Part shown: piece by piece, positions 32,065 to 41,857 of the stretch
How positions within the stretch are numbered: position 1 is the first letter of the stretch
Layout of the letters: each line of letters opens with the position of its first letter
DNA from: Planctomycetota bacterium
GTDB taxonomy: Bacteria > Planctomycetota > Phycisphaerae > Phycisphaerales > SM1A02
DNA: 50,013 bases
NCBI GenBank assembly: GCA_016872915.1
Contig: VGYQ01000009.1
Coordinates: forward strand, 1 to 50,013
Reading direction: 5' to 3'
The notes under the pieces: generated by a model
Told to the model about the DNA's origin: nothing
Database searches by the model: none
The model's input: only the letters and a program-made list of their open reading frames with translations
Position numbers and translations under genes: made by a program

Positions 32065-32618
32065 TCGAGCGCACGAAGCGCCGCGATCACCTCAGCGGCG
32101 TGACCGCGGACAGACACGCGGTCCCATCGGCGTACAACACGACCGCCGCGGTCGATGAGATAGGTCGTTCGCACGATGCCCATGAATGACTTGCCGTACA
32201 TCGACTTCTTCTGCCAGACTCCATAGCGCACGCACACCGGAGGACTCCCCGAGGCAGACGGCTCATCCGACAGCAGCACGAATGGCAAACCAAGGGATTC
32301 GGCGAAATCGCCGTGACTTTCAGGAGAATCGGGGGAGATGCCAAGGACGACACCTCCGCTGCGGGCGATTGCACGGTGCGCGTCTCGAAAGTCGCATGCT
32401 TCCTGCGTACAGCCTGGCGTGTGATCGCGCGGATAGAAGTAGAGAACGACGACCTTGCCCTTGTACGACGCAAGCGAATGCTTCTTGCCATCACCGCCAA
32501 GCAGGTTGAACGCAGGCGCTCGCATGCCAACTTCAACGGTCGGCCCTCCGACACCGGGTGCACTGCGGGTGCTCCGCTTCTTCGGAGTGCTCACTCGGGT
32601 ACTCGCCTTTCGCCTCAC
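32061..32618 (-). CDS. bcp: Peroxiredoxin Bcp (thiol peroxidase)
   Basis: Thioredoxin-dependent peroxide reductase. The 185-aa protein has the Bcp layout: [30 protein letters not shown] with the peroxidatic cysteine, and the resolving cysteine five residues on ([13 protein letters not shown]). [12 protein letters not shown] and FVLLSDE follow. A Lys/Arg-rich N-terminal extension of about 28 residues precedes the domain. The start overlaps the stop of the OppD-like gene (ATGA), so it is the last gene of the long sigma-factor/transporter operon. This ties peroxide defence to that operon. Confidence 0.92.
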   Translation of the reverse strand: MRRKASTRVSTPKKRSTRSAPGVGGPTVEVGMRAPAFNLLGGDGKKHSLASYKGKVVVLYFYPRDHTPGCTQEACDFRDAHRAIARSGGVVLGISPDSPESHGDFAESLGLPFVLLSDEPSASGSPPVCVRYGVWQKKSMYGKSFMGIVRTTYLIDRGGRVVRRWDRVSVRGHAAEVIAALRALD

Positions 32619-33850
32619 AGGCTGGCTCCTGCCGAGCCCACCGCAGACTTTGACCGAAGCGTTGTCAAGTCAGCGCGCCGAGAGGGATGGGACTCAATGT
32701 AGGGCGTGCGCCAAACTCCAACCCACCGGTTCGGTTCAATCTCGTGCAGCGCGTACGGCTCGCGACCAGGTGCAAGTTGGGGACGGTGCTCCTGCGGCAG
32801 GAACGGCCACCACGGAATGATGCCGTTCTGGCATCCAGGGAGCAATCGAAACTCTGCTGGATTGTCGACGACATCCTCGACCGTCGTCAGTCGCGAACGC
32901 GTATCACGAACGCCGGGAATCGAGCGGAAGAGCCCGCGCGTATACGGATGGAGCGGTCGCTCAAAGAGTTCCTCGACCGTCGCGTACTCCACCACTCGGC
33001 CCGCGTACATCACGCAGGCGACATCGGCGTTCTCCGCCACCACGCCAAGGTTGTGCGTGATCAGCATGATGCCCATCCCACGACGCCGCTGCAGGTCTGA
33101 GAGCAGTTCAAGAATCTGCGCCTGAATGGTGACATCGAGCGCGGTGGTGGGCTCATCCGCGAGCAAGAGCGTGGGCTGGCAGGCGAGCGCCATGGCGATC
33201 ATGACCCGCTGCCGCATGCCTCCCGAATAGCGGTGCGGATAGTCGGAAAGCAGCTGCATCTTTGCACCACGCACGCGCTCAGGCAGGGTGCGTTCGAGTT
33301 CGCGCATGGCATCGACGGATGCCTTGCCTGCATCCACATCCGCTCGCAGCGCCACAAGTTCCCGCTTCAGCCGCGACTCGATGGGCTGGTAAATGCCCAC
33401 CTCATCGAGCGCCTTCAGCGCGATTTCCACGGCTTCGTCCGCAGCGACTTTCTGGTGCAGGAAGATCGCCTCAAGGATCTGGTCGCCGATGGAGTACACG
33501 GGGTTCAGGCTCGTCATCGGCTCCTGAAAGATCATGGCGATCTCCCCGCCTCGAATCTTCAGCATCTCGCGCTCCGACAGCGACAGCAGATCCCGTCCAC
33601 CGAACAGGATGGTTCCGCGTTCCACGCGCCCCGGCGGACACGGGATCAACTGCATCGTCGTCATCGCGGTGACGCTCTTGCCACAGCCAGATTCGCCCAC
33701 CACTGCGAGCGTCTGCTGTGGATGGATGGTCAGACTCACGCCCGCGACAGCCTGAATGCGCGGTCCGGCACCGTTGTCGAAACTGACCGCGAGATCCGCC
33801 ACGCTCAAAAGCGGCTGCGATGGAGTCGGCGTGTGAATGTGCGCAGTCAT
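32615..33850 (-). CDS. Peptide ABC transporter ATP-binding protein, OppD/DppD-like
   Basis: ATPase for the peptide-type importer, 411 aa. Walker [15 protein letters not shown]-loop [20 protein letters not shown], signature [20 protein letters not shown], Walker [20 protein letters not shown], and [13 protein letters not shown]. Between the Q-loop and the signature is a helical insertion of about 40 residues (around 150-195; [20 protein letters not shown]) not usual in OppD. The C-terminal peptide-transporter extension is present ([16 protein letters not shown]), but its iron-sulfur-type cysteine cluster is reduced to one Cys (LLPGC). No OppF partner is encoded nearby, so it may act as a homodimer. 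It shares one base with the permease stop. Confidence 0.88.
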   Translation of the reverse strand: MTAHIHTPTPSQPLLSVADLAVSFDNGAGPRIQAVAGVSLTIHPQQTLAVVGESGCGKSVTAMTTMQLIPCPPGRVERGTILFGGRDLLSLSEREMLKIRGGEIAMIFQEPMTSLNPVYSIGDQILEAIFLHQKVAADEAVEIALKALDEVGIYQPIESRLKRELVALRADVDAGKASVDAMRELERTLPERVRGAKMQLLSDYPHRYSGGMRQRVMIAMALACQPTLLLADEPTTALDVTIQAQILELLSDLQRRRGMGIMLITHNLGVVAENADVACVMYAGRVVEYATVEELFERPLHPYTRGLFRSIPGVRDTRSRLTTVEDVVDNPAEFRLLPGCQNGIIPWWPFLPQEHRPQLAPGREPYALHEIEPNRWVGVWRTPYIESHPSRRADLTTLRSKSAVGSAGASL

Positions 33851-35349
33851 CAGTGAGCCGCCTTCCTCAGTTTGGGATCGATCGCGTCTCGCATCGCTTC
33901 ACCGAGCAGGTTGTACGACAAAACGGAAAGGAAGATGGCGAGCCCGGGGAACACGGCAAGCCACCAGACGAAGGTGCCCGTTGCGGCCGTTGCGCTCGAG
34001 AGCATCTTGCCCCAACTCGCTTGGCCATCGGGGCCGAGTCCGAGGAACGAGAGGGTCGCCTCGATGGTGATCGCGGCGGCGATGGCGAAACTCGTGTCCA
34101 CCAGAACCGGCGTCACGCCGTTGGGGAGCATGTGCCGCATGAGAACCGAGCGCACCGGCAATCCCGTCGCCTGCGCAGCCTGCACGAAATCCATCTGACG
34201 GATGCGCAGGAACTCGGCGCGTGTGAAACGCGCCGCACCCGTCCACGAAAAGATGCCGATGATCGCCATCATGACATAGGTATTCCGAGGCAGCACACCT
34301 GCGGCCACGATCAGAACGAACAGCGTCGGTACCGCCATGAAGATCTCGACGATTCGGTACAGCAGTAGATCGACCCAACCGCCAAAGTAGCCCATCAGCG
34401 CCCCAATGGTCACGCCGATCAGGACACTGATTCCAGTGGAGACCAGACCGATCGAGATCGACAATCGGCACGCCCAGAGCAGTTGTGCGAGTACATCGCC
34501 GCCGAGCGCGTCGGTGCCAAGCCATGTGCGCCGTGCACCGAAGGGCGTTCCACGGAAGTCGCCGAGATGGAGAACATCCGCAACCTGCGTGCCGGGTGCC
34601 TGTGCGACCATATCGCTTCGCGTGTATTCGGGCGACCAGGGAATGAGCGTCCAGACTGCACGAGCGCGCCCCGCGGACTCCTCGAGCACAAGCTGCTCAT
34701 GATTCACGATCGCTGGCGCGCCCGCCGCCCACACCAGCGCACCCGAGACAACGGCGACCACGCCCACCGCGAGGATGCGGCGCACGGGCGAAAGGATGAT
34801 GGGGACGGCAAAGGCCACGAGCGCGGAGAGCAGTGCGGCAGAAACGATCAGCGGCCACGGTCCCGCCTCCAACCGCGCCCAAGCGCGCAGCCAGGGAACC
34901 GACGAGTTTTCAGATGCCCACACGAAGACCTGCGACAGAACGATCGTCGCGCCGCCTTGGGCGAGCAGTGCAGCGAGCACGGTGATGCGAACGCTGCGAC
35001 CGAGCGATGCCGTCCCGAAGAAGACCCAAGGCAGCCCCAGCGATGCCCCCACCATCAGCAGCCAATCGGTCGGCGTGAGATGACTGATCAGCGGAAAGGT
35101 GCGCGACTCCACGCTGCCATCGGCGGCGAGCCGATCGAGCATGATCGGGTGTGCGTTCGCAATCAGCGGCGCGAAGACCGCGAAGAAACCCATGATGCTG
35201 ATCCACACGATGCCAAAGACCGCACCCGGTCGCGCACGCACGCGGTCCCACGCATCCGCCCAGAAGCTCTTCGCTTCTCGCGCGCCGATACCGCGCATGA
35301 CCTCAACGCCGGAGACCGACTGCGGCATGTCCGCGAGGGCTTCACTCAT
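33850..35349 (-). CDS. Peptide ABC transporter permease, OppC-like, enlarged
   Basis: Inner-membrane permease of 499 aa, against about 300 for OppC. The first helix ([20 protein letters not shown]) is followed by roughly 200 extra residues holding three or four more hydrophobic segments ([37 protein letters not shown] and others) and an extracytoplasmic stretch. The conserved permease core then begins at [17 protein letters not shown]. The EAA-type loop is [20 protein letters not shown], and [20 protein letters not shown] follows. The ATG at 35349 overlaps the OppB stop by 8 nt. It is the second OppC-like gene of the operon. Confidence 0.85.
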   Translation of the reverse strand: MSEALADMPQSVSGVEVMRGIGAREAKSFWADAWDRVRARPGAVFGIVWISIMGFFAVFAPLIANAHPIMLDRLAADGSVESRTFPLISHLTPTDWLLMVGASLGLPWVFFGTASLGRSVRITVLAALLAQGGATIVLSQVFVWASENSSVPWLRAWARLEAGPWPLIVSAALLSALVAFAVPIILSPVRRILAVGVVAVVSGALVWAAGAPAIVNHEQLVLEESAGRARAVWTLIPWSPEYTRSDMVAQAPGTQVADVLHLGDFRGTPFGARRTWLGTDALGGDVLAQLLWACRLSISIGLVSTGISVLIGVTIGALMGYFGGWVDLLLYRIVEIFMAVPTLFVLIVAAGVLPRNTYVMMAIIGIFSWTGAARFTRAEFLRIRQMDFVQAAQATGLPVRSVLMRHMLPNGVTPVLVDTSFAIAAAITIEATLSFLGLGPDGQASWGKMLSSATAATGTFVWWLAVFPGLAIFLSVLSYNLLGEAMRDAIDPKLRKAAH

Positions 35350-36889
35350 ACGCCACCCGCGGATCGCACAGCGCGTAGAGGATGTCCGCCAGCAACAGCG
35401 CAAGCAGGCTGACGGAGGAGATCATGAATGTGTTGGCAAGGATCAGTTCACGGTCACGGAGGTTGATCGCCTCGATCACGAGGCTGCCCATCCCTGGAAT
35501 GGTGAAGATGCGCTCCACGACCACGCTGCCACCGAGCATCGCAGGAAAGATTCCCACGAACATGGTGATCAGAGGCAGCAGGCTGTTGCGCAGCACATGA
35601 CTGATCACGATGTCCTTTCGCGGAACGCCCTTGGCGCGTGCCGTGCGCACATAGTCCGCATTGAAGTTGTCGAGCATGCTTGCGCGCGTCTGCTTGCTCA
35701 ACACGGCAAAGCCGCCGTACACCAGACACAGCACCGGAAGCGCAAGATGCCAGACCGTGTCGAGCAGCCAGCCGCGGTGCCAAACGCTCGATGGGTCCGT
35801 GTACGGCAAGAAGGTCATCGTCGCCTGCGCACTGTCGTGCAAGCCGCTCACTGGGAACCAGCCGAGATACTGGTTGTTGGCAAGGAAGCCGATGGCGAAC
35901 ACGCCCGCGAGCACGACAGGCACCGAATAGAGAAGCAGGAAGAGGAATCCGCTCGCAATGTCCGCCACGCCACCACGACGGATGCTCGCGAGCACACCCG
36001 TTGGCACCGCCACGAGATAGATGATCGGGAACGCGATCAGGTTGATCAGCATCGTGACAGGAAGCGCAGTCTTGATGAGATCCCACACGGGGCGATTGCG
36101 GGAGAATGCCACGCCGAAATCCGGCGAATCGATCGACACCACGTCTCGGATCACCTCGACCCCCGCGGGTGGGAAGGGACGTGCAGCAAACGCAATCGTC
36201 GCACGCTGCCGCGCTTCTTCAGCGAGCGACCATGCCTGATGCATCTGCGCGGCGGCTGCGTTCACCTTTGCCCAGGTCGCCGCTGCATCGGCTGGCACAG
36301 GCGTGGGCTGTCCGCCACCGAGCGGCAGATCACGGAAGTTGGTTGGATCGGCACCACCTTTGGGATCAAGCCGCGCAGTCCATGGATCACCGAGGACGCG
36401 CACATGATCGGCAAGGGCATCCTTGAACGCCCGCACCGATCCCACATACGTCCGGCGCCGCCCCTCCGCATCGCGCTGCAGCGTGCGGAACTCCTCGATG
36501 AGCGCATCCCCCGACTGCGGCGTGAAGGTCACCTCGAACGTCGCGGGGGCTGGGAACGCCCACTGCATCGGCAACTCAGGCAGTTCGCGCGGTACGGCGA
36601 TGCGGTCACCCGACGGTGACTCCAGCGATGTGGTTCCAAAGCGCACTGGGCAAACGCGGGCAATCCAGCGCCCATACTGGACCACCACGGGATCATTTAG
36701 CCCGTAGCGATCCTCCATGTACGCCTGCATCTGCGCCACCTTGCTCGTGTCGCTCACCTGCCCACCCTGCACGGCGAGTCCAGCACCGATACCACCAGGC
36801 GCGAGTGCCACAATCAAAAAAACCATCAACGTGATCCCAAGCACTGTGGGAATCATCAGCAACAGGCGTCGGATCAGATAAGTGGCCAT
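35342..36889 (-). CDS. Peptide ABC transporter permease, OppB-like, enlarged
   Basis: 515 aa against about 310-340 for OppB/DppB. It begins with the family start MATYLIRRLLLMIPTVLGIT and the YGLNDPVVVQYGRWIA block. A hydrophilic insertion of about 190 residues (from about 90 to 275) follows before the core helices (VWDLIKTALPVTMLINLIAF). The C-terminal half has the EAA loop (YVRTARAKGVPRKDIVISHV), LLPLITMFVGIFPAMLGGSV and VVERIFTIPGMGSLVIEAI, all standard. The insertion should lie outside the cytoplasm, beside the binding protein. Confidence 0.87.
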   Translation of the reverse strand: MATYLIRRLLLMIPTVLGITLMVFLIVALAPGGIGAGLAVQGGQVSDTSKVAQMQAYMEDRYGLNDPVVVQYGRWIARVCPVRFGTTSLESPSGDRIAVPRELPELPMQWAFPAPATFEVTFTPQSGDALIEEFRTLQRDAEGRRRTYVGSVRAFKDALADHVRVLGDPWTARLDPKGGADPTNFRDLPLGGGQPTPVPADAAATWAKVNAAAAQMHQAWSLAEEARQRATIAFAARPFPPAGVEVIRDVVSIDSPDFGVAFSRNRPVWDLIKTALPVTMLINLIAFPIIYLVAVPTGVLASIRRGGVADIASGFLFLLLYSVPVVLAGVFAIGFLANNQYLGWFPVSGLHDSAQATMTFLPYTDPSSVWHRGWLLDTVWHLALPVLCLVYGGFAVLSKQTRASMLDNFNADYVRTARAKGVPRKDIVISHVLRNSLLPLITMFVGIFPAMLGGSVVVERIFTIPGMGSLVIEAINLRDRELILANTFMISSVSLLALLLADILYALCDPRVAYE

Positions 36890-36917
36890 CGGACAGACTC
36901 GTGCTCAAACGGTCCGG

Positions 36918-38834
36918 TCAGTAGGCGGGCGCTGGCACGGATGTGCGGAAGAACTCCTCGGGCTGCAGACCACTGCGGTACATATTCACATTGCCAAAAC
37001 GCCGATCGACGAATCGAAGCCAGGGTGCCACACGCACGAAGGTGTAGGGCTGCTCCTCCGCGATCACCGCTTCCAGTTGGCGCCAGACAAGCATGCGGTC
37101 GGACTCCACCATGCTGCGCCGCCCCTGCTCGATCAGCGCATCGGCATCGGCGTTCCGCCACTGGATGAAGTTGTCGCCGCCCTCGCGTGTGCTCTCGGAA
37201 TGCCAAATCTGCCGCGGGTCGCTCTCGGGCGCGTTGTTTCCCCAGCCCATCGTGATCGCGTCGAAATCACGCAGTTTCAGCAGATCCTGATAGCGGCTCC
37301 AGTCCACTGGACGCGTGGTCACCAGAATGCCCGCATTGGTGAAACTGTCCTTCACGAAACGTGCGAGCCGCTCGGAAATCTCGCCGCCCGTGGCATAGGT
37401 GTACTCAAAGGTGAACTTGTCGCCCGCCTCGTTCTCCAGGATGCCATCGCCGTTGCGGTCCTTCCATCCTGCCTCGGCGAGCAGCGCCTTCGCCCGATCC
37501 GGGTTGAAAGTCAGTGGTTTGAGCGCAGGATCGCTCGCAGGGCTTTCGGGATTCATCGGCCCCTTCGAAACGATCCCGATGCCATCCCAAATGTCGCGGA
37601 TCATGCGCTCGCGGTCGAGCAGCATGGTCATCGCACGGCGCACGCGCGCGTCATGGAACGGCGTCAGTCCCTTGCCGGCTCGAGGTCCGCACTGCCACGC
37701 GATGAACGAGTAACCGCAGCGCATGTTCACCCACTTGAGCGCATAGAACGCCTTCTCGAAGTCAGCATCCTCTCGCAGCACCTTGTTGAACTGCGGCGAA
37801 GATGGCAAGATCATCGATCCCTCGCCGTTGCGCAGCGAGACCAGCCGCCCAAGTTCATCCGAGACCACCTTGAAACGCAGACGCTCGAGTGGCGGCTTCT
37901 CCGCCCAGTATTGTTCGTTGCGCACAAGCACCACGTCGGTGCCAGGAGTCCACTGCACATCGATGTTGTCTGGGCCCGACGGCAGTTGCTGGAGTTTGAA
38001 CTGCCCAGAACCCATCATGAGCCCGGTCCCCTGATTGATCTGGGACGGCTCGAACTTGCTGTACCAGTGCTTCGGCAACACGGGGTTCCCGAATGCGATG
38101 AGGGTGTTCGTGAAGAACGGCTCCTTGAACTCAAACTCCACAGTTTGCTCATCGATCACCTTCACGGTCTTGAGGTTGTCCTGCGTGCTGCGCGACCGCT
38201 CCGCTTCGATGAGCGGGTTGCCGATGAAGTCGAGGTACGTCCAGCGCACATCCTCCGCCGTCACCCGCGCGCCATCGCTGAAGCGGGCGCGCGGATTGAT
38301 GTGAGCTCGGATCCAAAGTCCATCTGGATCGATCTGCCACGCATCTGCCAGCGCACCCTCCATCTTCAGCGTCTTTGGATTGAACGACCCAAGACTCTCG
38401 CAGACGCGGTCGAGCACGCGCGTTCCATAGACATCCGACTGGATGTAGGGGACGAGCTTCGCGGGCTGAGCTTCGAAGATTTCGGTGAACTCGCCACCGA
38501 TGGCAAAGCCAGGAACACCGGTGGGATCGGTCGCGGGTGCAGGGGTCGCCCATCGCGTAACGGCAACGCCTGGTCGTGCCCACGCATCATCGGTCTGCGC
38601 CGCAGCGGCGGCCGGCGCAGCACCTGCGGCGACGGGCACTCCACTGGCGAACCCCTTTTCAATCTGCCGCTGCAGCAGCGCGTCCTGCCGTTCCATTTCG
38701 CCGAGCTTCACGCGGATCGACTCGATGGCAAGCTCCATGCGCGTGCGCTGCGTCATCGAAAGCCAGACCGAAATCAGCACGGCCAACAGCAGCAGAATGG
38801 TAAAGAAATCCTTGACGCCAAATCGACTTTGCAT
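36918..38834 (-). CDS. Membrane-anchored peptide-type substrate-binding protein (SBP family 5)
   Basis: A 638-aa extracytoplasmic binding protein of the OppA/DppA kind. It has no cleavable or lipoprotein signal. A single N-terminal anchor (FFTILLLLAVLISVWLSM) is followed by a coiled-coil-like helix (ELAIESIRVKLGEMERQDAL) and an Ala-rich linker before the binding domain. Family blocks include LVPYIQSDVYGTRVLDRVCE near the start, WQIDPDGLWIRAHINPRARF, SDGARVTAEDVRW and HDARVRRAMTMLLDRERMI. The anchor plus coil could hold it as an oligomer close to the permeases. The ATG at 38834 is chosen because an upstream reading would overlap the preceding gene. Confidence 0.87.
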   Translation of the reverse strand: MQSRFGVKDFFTILLLLAVLISVWLSMTQRTRMELAIESIRVKLGEMERQDALLQRQIEKGFASGVPVAAGAAPAAAAAQTDDAWARPGVAVTRWATPAPATDPTGVPGFAIGGEFTEIFEAQPAKLVPYIQSDVYGTRVLDRVCESLGSFNPKTLKMEGALADAWQIDPDGLWIRAHINPRARFSDGARVTAEDVRWTYLDFIGNPLIEAERSRSTQDNLKTVKVIDEQTVEFEFKEPFFTNTLIAFGNPVLPKHWYSKFEPSQINQGTGLMMGSGQFKLQQLPSGPDNIDVQWTPGTDVVLVRNEQYWAEKPPLERLRFKVVSDELGRLVSLRNGEGSMILPSSPQFNKVLREDADFEKAFYALKWVNMRCGYSFIAWQCGPRAGKGLTPFHDARVRRAMTMLLDRERMIRDIWDGIGIVSKGPMNPESPASDPALKPLTFNPDRAKALLAEAGWKDRNGDGILENEAGDKFTFEYTYATGGEISERLARFVKDSFTNAGILVTTRPVDWSRYQDLLKLRDFDAITMGWGNNAPESDPRQIWHSESTREGGDNFIQWRNADADALIEQGRRSMVESDRMLVWRQLEAVIAEEQPYTFVRVAPWLRFVDRRFGNVNMYRSGLQPEEFFRTSVPAPAY

Positions 38835-38850
38835 AGGACCTGAAAGGCTA

Positions 38851-39891
38851 TCAGGAGCCGCGCCGCCGCCCCGCAGCAGCGGGGTCGACCGCCTGACGCA
38901 GCGCATCACCAAGAAAATTGAGCGCAAGCAGCGTGGCGGCGATACTCAGACAGGGCCAGAGAAGCAGCCACCAGCGACTCTGCACCGTGTTCACCTCAGA
39001 GAGACCTTCGGAGGCAAGATTCCCCCACGAGGGCATGGGATCGCGCACGCCGATGCCGAGGAAGCTCAGGAAGCTCTCGGCAAGAATCGCTGCGGGCACG
39101 GCGAGTGCCGCGTACACAGCCACTGTTCCCGCAACGTTCGGCAGTGCGTGTCGAAAAAACTGCCGCGCTGACCCAATGCCAAGTGCGCGACACGCTTCCA
39201 TGAAGGGCTGCGCGCGCAGGCTCAAGACCTGACCGCGGATCACGCGCGCGATCGTCAACCAGCTTGTGGCACCGATCGCCACGAGCAGGACAACGAGATC
39301 GATCCCCTGCCCGAGTCCACCCGCACGGCGGATGCCTATGCGCTCGATGATCCCGTCCACGGCAACTGCCAGCAGCACCACGAGCAGCATCGATGGGAGT
39401 CCGTAGAGCACATCCACGGTTCGCATGAGCGCGTCATCCACCCGACCTCCGCGCGCACCACTGAGCGCCCCATACAGCGTGCCGACCGTCACGGCGATGA
39501 GCGCGGCGCTTGCTCCAACAAGCAGACTGACCGCACCACCAAGGAGGCAGCGCGCAAAAAGATCTCGCCCGAGCCTGTCCGTACCGAGTACTCGCGAGGG
39601 GATGTAGTTGCCCGCAGCGCGCTCCTGTTCGATGACCTCCGCGGCAGCGGCGGGCGTGGCCCACCAAGACGGCGGCAGGAGCGCCATCTGCAGGTTTCCA
39701 GCTTCGTAGCGGCGAACGGGCGCGCCGCCCTCCCGCTCCACGCGAGCAAGCGTCCACGGCAGGCTCACGATGCAGAGCCCAACGATGCATGTCAAGATCG
39801 CAGCACCCACGCGTGCAGACGACGGCCACGCCGCCCAACCTCGTGGTTGGCGAGCCGCAGCGACCGTTTCGTTCAATCGAGCGCTCGTCAC
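38851..39891 (-). CDS. Peptide ABC transporter permease, OppC-like
   Basis: A 346-aa permease of near-standard size. First helix GAAILTCIVGLCIVSLPWTL, then a short extracytoplasmic stretch (about 45-95) and the core: VLGTDRLGRDLFARCLLGGA, VDVLYGLPSMLLVVLLAVAV, the EAA loop ACRALGIGSARQFFRHALPN and AILAESFLSFLGIGVRDPMP. A clear OppC relative and distinct from the larger one at 33850-35349. GTG start, coupled (GTGA) to the gene before it. Two OppC-like and one OppB-like gene in one operon is unusual. Confidence 0.87.
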   Translation of the reverse strand: MTSARLNETVAAARQPRGWAAWPSSARVGAAILTCIVGLCIVSLPWTLARVEREGGAPVRRYEAGNLQMALLPPSWWATPAAAAEVIEQERAAGNYIPSRVLGTDRLGRDLFARCLLGGAVSLLVGASAALIAVTVGTLYGALSGARGGRVDDALMRTVDVLYGLPSMLLVVLLAVAVDGIIERIGIRRAGGLGQGIDLVVLLVAIGATSWLTIARVIRGQVLSLRAQPFMEACRALGIGSARQFFRHALPNVAGTVAVYAALAVPAAILAESFLSFLGIGVRDPMPSWGNLASEGLSEVNTVQSRWWLLLWPCLSIAATLLALNFLGDALRQAVDPAAAGRRRGS

Positions 39892-40619
39892 GGTGCTGGG
39901 GTGTTTGGAGCGCGATCTGCGTCCGGCACCACTGCAGGCGATACGGCACTCCGGCCGCCGAGCAGCGCTTCCTGCTTTCCCTCTCGAACATCAGCAACGA
40001 CCCGATCGACAGTCGCATCGCGCTGACGAGCATCCCGCTCGAGATCGGTGCGCATGGCACGAACCACCGCGTCAATCTCTGCCAGTTCCATCCCGCGCGA
40101 GCGCAAGTTCAGATCCACGAGCCTGCCCGCGAGCTCCCGTACGCGCCCCTCCGACTGCAGCGCCGCTGCTTCACCGCCCGCGCCGCGCTGCGCCAACCAT
40201 GCGCTACCCGCCTCCTCGAGTTCACCCTGCACGCGAATCTCCTCGATACGAAGCGCATAGAGCGCTGGCTTGCGAACGCGCAAGACTGCGAGCGCCGTGA
40301 GCCGCTTCCCAGCGCGCGCGACCGCCTCTTGAAACGCAGCAGGATCACTTGCGCGCGCCTGCTCCAGCATCGTCAGCAGTTCTGGGGAGACATCGCGCGC
40401 GACCTCGATGATCGTTTGAGGATCAGGCTGCGCTGCGGCCCCTTGCGAAGACTGTTCGAGCAGCGCAGGCAGCGGCAGAACGCGGTGCACAAGCCGTTCT
40501 GATCCGATGGCGAGCGAGCCCCATGCTGCAGTACACGCGACCGCCGCCGCGACAAGGACAGGATGCACGCGCACGGAAGGTCCGCCGCACGCTCCGTCGT
40601 TTGCAGAGTGATTTTTCAT
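39888..40619 (-). CDS. Membrane-anchored periplasmic helical protein, possible sensor
   Basis: 243 aa: a short N-terminus, a membrane segment or uncleaved signal (HPVLVAAAVACTAAWGSLAI), then an almost wholly helical, charged region (ELLTMLEQARASDPAAFQEA; RLVDLNLRSRGMELAEIDAV; TDLERDARQRDATVDRVVAD) and a Pro/Ala-rich tail. The composition and hairpin-like pattern recall CnrX/Spy/CpxP-type periplasmic sensors, but no metal-ligand motif is clear. Its place directly after the anti-sigma-like gene supports a sensor role; this is inference. Overlaps both neighbours by 4 nt. Confidence 0.6.
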   Translation of the reverse strand: MKNHSANDGACGGPSVRVHPVLVAAAVACTAAWGSLAIGSERLVHRVLPLPALLEQSSQGAAAQPDPQTIIEVARDVSPELLTMLEQARASDPAAFQEAVARAGKRLTALAVLRVRKPALYALRIEEIRVQGELEEAGSAWLAQRGAGGEAAALQSEGRVRELAGRLVDLNLRSRGMELAEIDAVVRAMRTDLERDARQRDATVDRVVADVREGKQEALLGGRSAVSPAVVPDADRAPNTPAP

Positions 40620-41182
40620 CGCACCCCCTGCGCTGCGAGCGCGATCAGTTGCACTTCGCTCACAAGCTTGCGATAGGACGCATCCCGCGCCCGGAGCAGA
40701 TCGATCGGATCATCAACGCTTTCGAGTGCACTGGATCGCACCTCCACGACATCACTATCCAAAAGCAGCGAGACAAGCACTGGCTCGGACGGCGTTTCAA
40801 CAAGAACGCCTGCGCCGACATCAACCGCTTGCGCCAAAGCTGGTGGTGCGCCATCGATGGGTGGCTGCTGCTGCGACTGGGGCCACAGGAACAGGGCGAC
40901 TCCGATTGCAGCGGCAACCAGTGCGGCCGCCACACGTCCCCAAGACCGGGTCCGCTGGGAGGGGAACCTCAGATTGCCCGGTGACAGCGACCCACGCGAA
41001 GCTGCCTCGAGGCGATCCACCAATCCCGCACGGTCCGCGAGGAGCTGGGTGCGCCGACGAAGGATGTCGCGGAGTTCCGGGCCCTCCGCCAAATCCGCGA
41101 GCTGCACGGCATGCCGCTCAGCATCTCCATTCGGCCCCTCCACGGGACCACCACCCTCACTGTGCTGTGGGTTCATCTGCAT
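40616..41182 (-). CDS. Putative single-pass anti-sigma factor
   Basis: 188 aa. About 80 N-terminal cytoplasmic residues with a helical stretch (GPELRDILRRRTQLLADRAG) precede one membrane helix (VAAALVAAAIGVALFLWP). An extracytoplasmic domain of about 85 residues follows (VLVSLLLDSDVVEVRSSALE). It starts 18 nt after the ECF sigma gene. The order sigma, single-pass protein, periplasmic protein is what is expected of a membrane anti-sigma factor. No zinc anti-sigma HxxxCxxC motif is visible, so the type is unassigned. Confidence 0.6.
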   Translation of the reverse strand: MQMNPQHSEGGGPVEGPNGDAERHAVQLADLAEGPELRDILRRRTQLLADRAGLVDRLEAASRGSLSPGNLRFPSQRTRSWGRVAAALVAAAIGVALFLWPQSQQQPPIDGAPPALAQAVDVGAGVLVETPSEPVLVSLLLDSDVVEVRSSALESVDDPIDLLRARDASYRKLVSEVQLIALAAQGVR

Positions 41183-41200
41183 GTTGGAACGCTCCTGTTT

Positions 41201-41833
41201 CTACGGGATTGCATCGGAAGAAGCTCCTTTTTGCGTGCGCTCTATGGACGCACGAAGTCTGGCAACTGCCCTATGGTGGCGGGAAAGCAGGGTCCCGATC
41301 GGTTCCCCGAGTAAATCCGCCATCTGCTGGAAGCTCAAACCGCCAATATGGCGAAGATCAATGATTTCGCGGTCGGAAGGCGACAACTCTTGCATCGCCC
41401 GTTCCAGGTCGCGGATCCGAGGGTCGGGCTCCACAGGCGGCACGGGAGCCGCCGCAAAGGCAGGATCGCCGCTCGCACCACCGACCGCTTGCAGGTCGCC
41501 GGAAGGCCGCGCGTGGCGAGTCCGCCGCCGCATTTCATCTCGGAGGCGGTTTAGCGCGACCGTGAACACCCATGATTCAAAGCCGCTGACATCGGTCATG
41601 CTTGAGAGCTTCTCGGCGACCGTCACGAACACCGACTGCGCGATCTCCTCCGCGAGATCTGCATCACCGCACCGAGACCGCACGAGGGCAAAGACTCGCG
41701 GACCAAGTCGTTCGATGATCGTGCGCCATGCACGCTCAGTACCCAACCTTGCTGCCGGCCCCCTCTTGCCCTCGTCGCCTTGTGTGATCCGCTCGACGGC
41801 TCGGCGAAGATCGTCCGCGGGACCGTCAGTCAT
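41201..41833 (-). CDS. ECF-type RNA polymerase sigma factor
   Basis: 210 aa. Region 2 covers RLGPRVFALVRSRCGDADLA, EEIAQSVFVTVAEKL and FESWVFTVALNRLRDEMRRR. Region 4 is LSPSDREIIDLRHIGGLSFQ followed by MADLLGEPIGTLLSRHHRAV, a clear helix-turn-helix. No sigma-1.1 or region 3 is present. The ATG at 41833 has a good GGAGAAGG upstream, so unlike many genes here it has a proper ribosome site. It lies 24 nt after dnaB and starts the block leading to the peptide transporter, which it may control. Confidence 0.92.
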   Translation of the reverse strand: MTDGPADDLRRAVERITQGDEGKRGPAARLGTERAWRTIIERLGPRVFALVRSRCGDADLAEEIAQSVFVTVAEKLSSMTDVSGFESWVFTVALNRLRDEMRRRTRHARPSGDLQAVGGASGDPAFAAAPVPPVEPDPRIRDLERAMQELSPSDREIIDLRHIGGLSFQQMADLLGEPIGTLLSRHHRAVARLRASIERTQKGASSDAIP

Positions 41834-41857
41834 GCCCTTCTCCGATGGCGGTCGACA

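Noticed and set aside
36882-38843. Long open frame on the plus strand opposite the binding-protein gene
   Set aside because: Arg/His-rich mirror frame of a clear SBP family 5 gene; no motifs or ribosome site.
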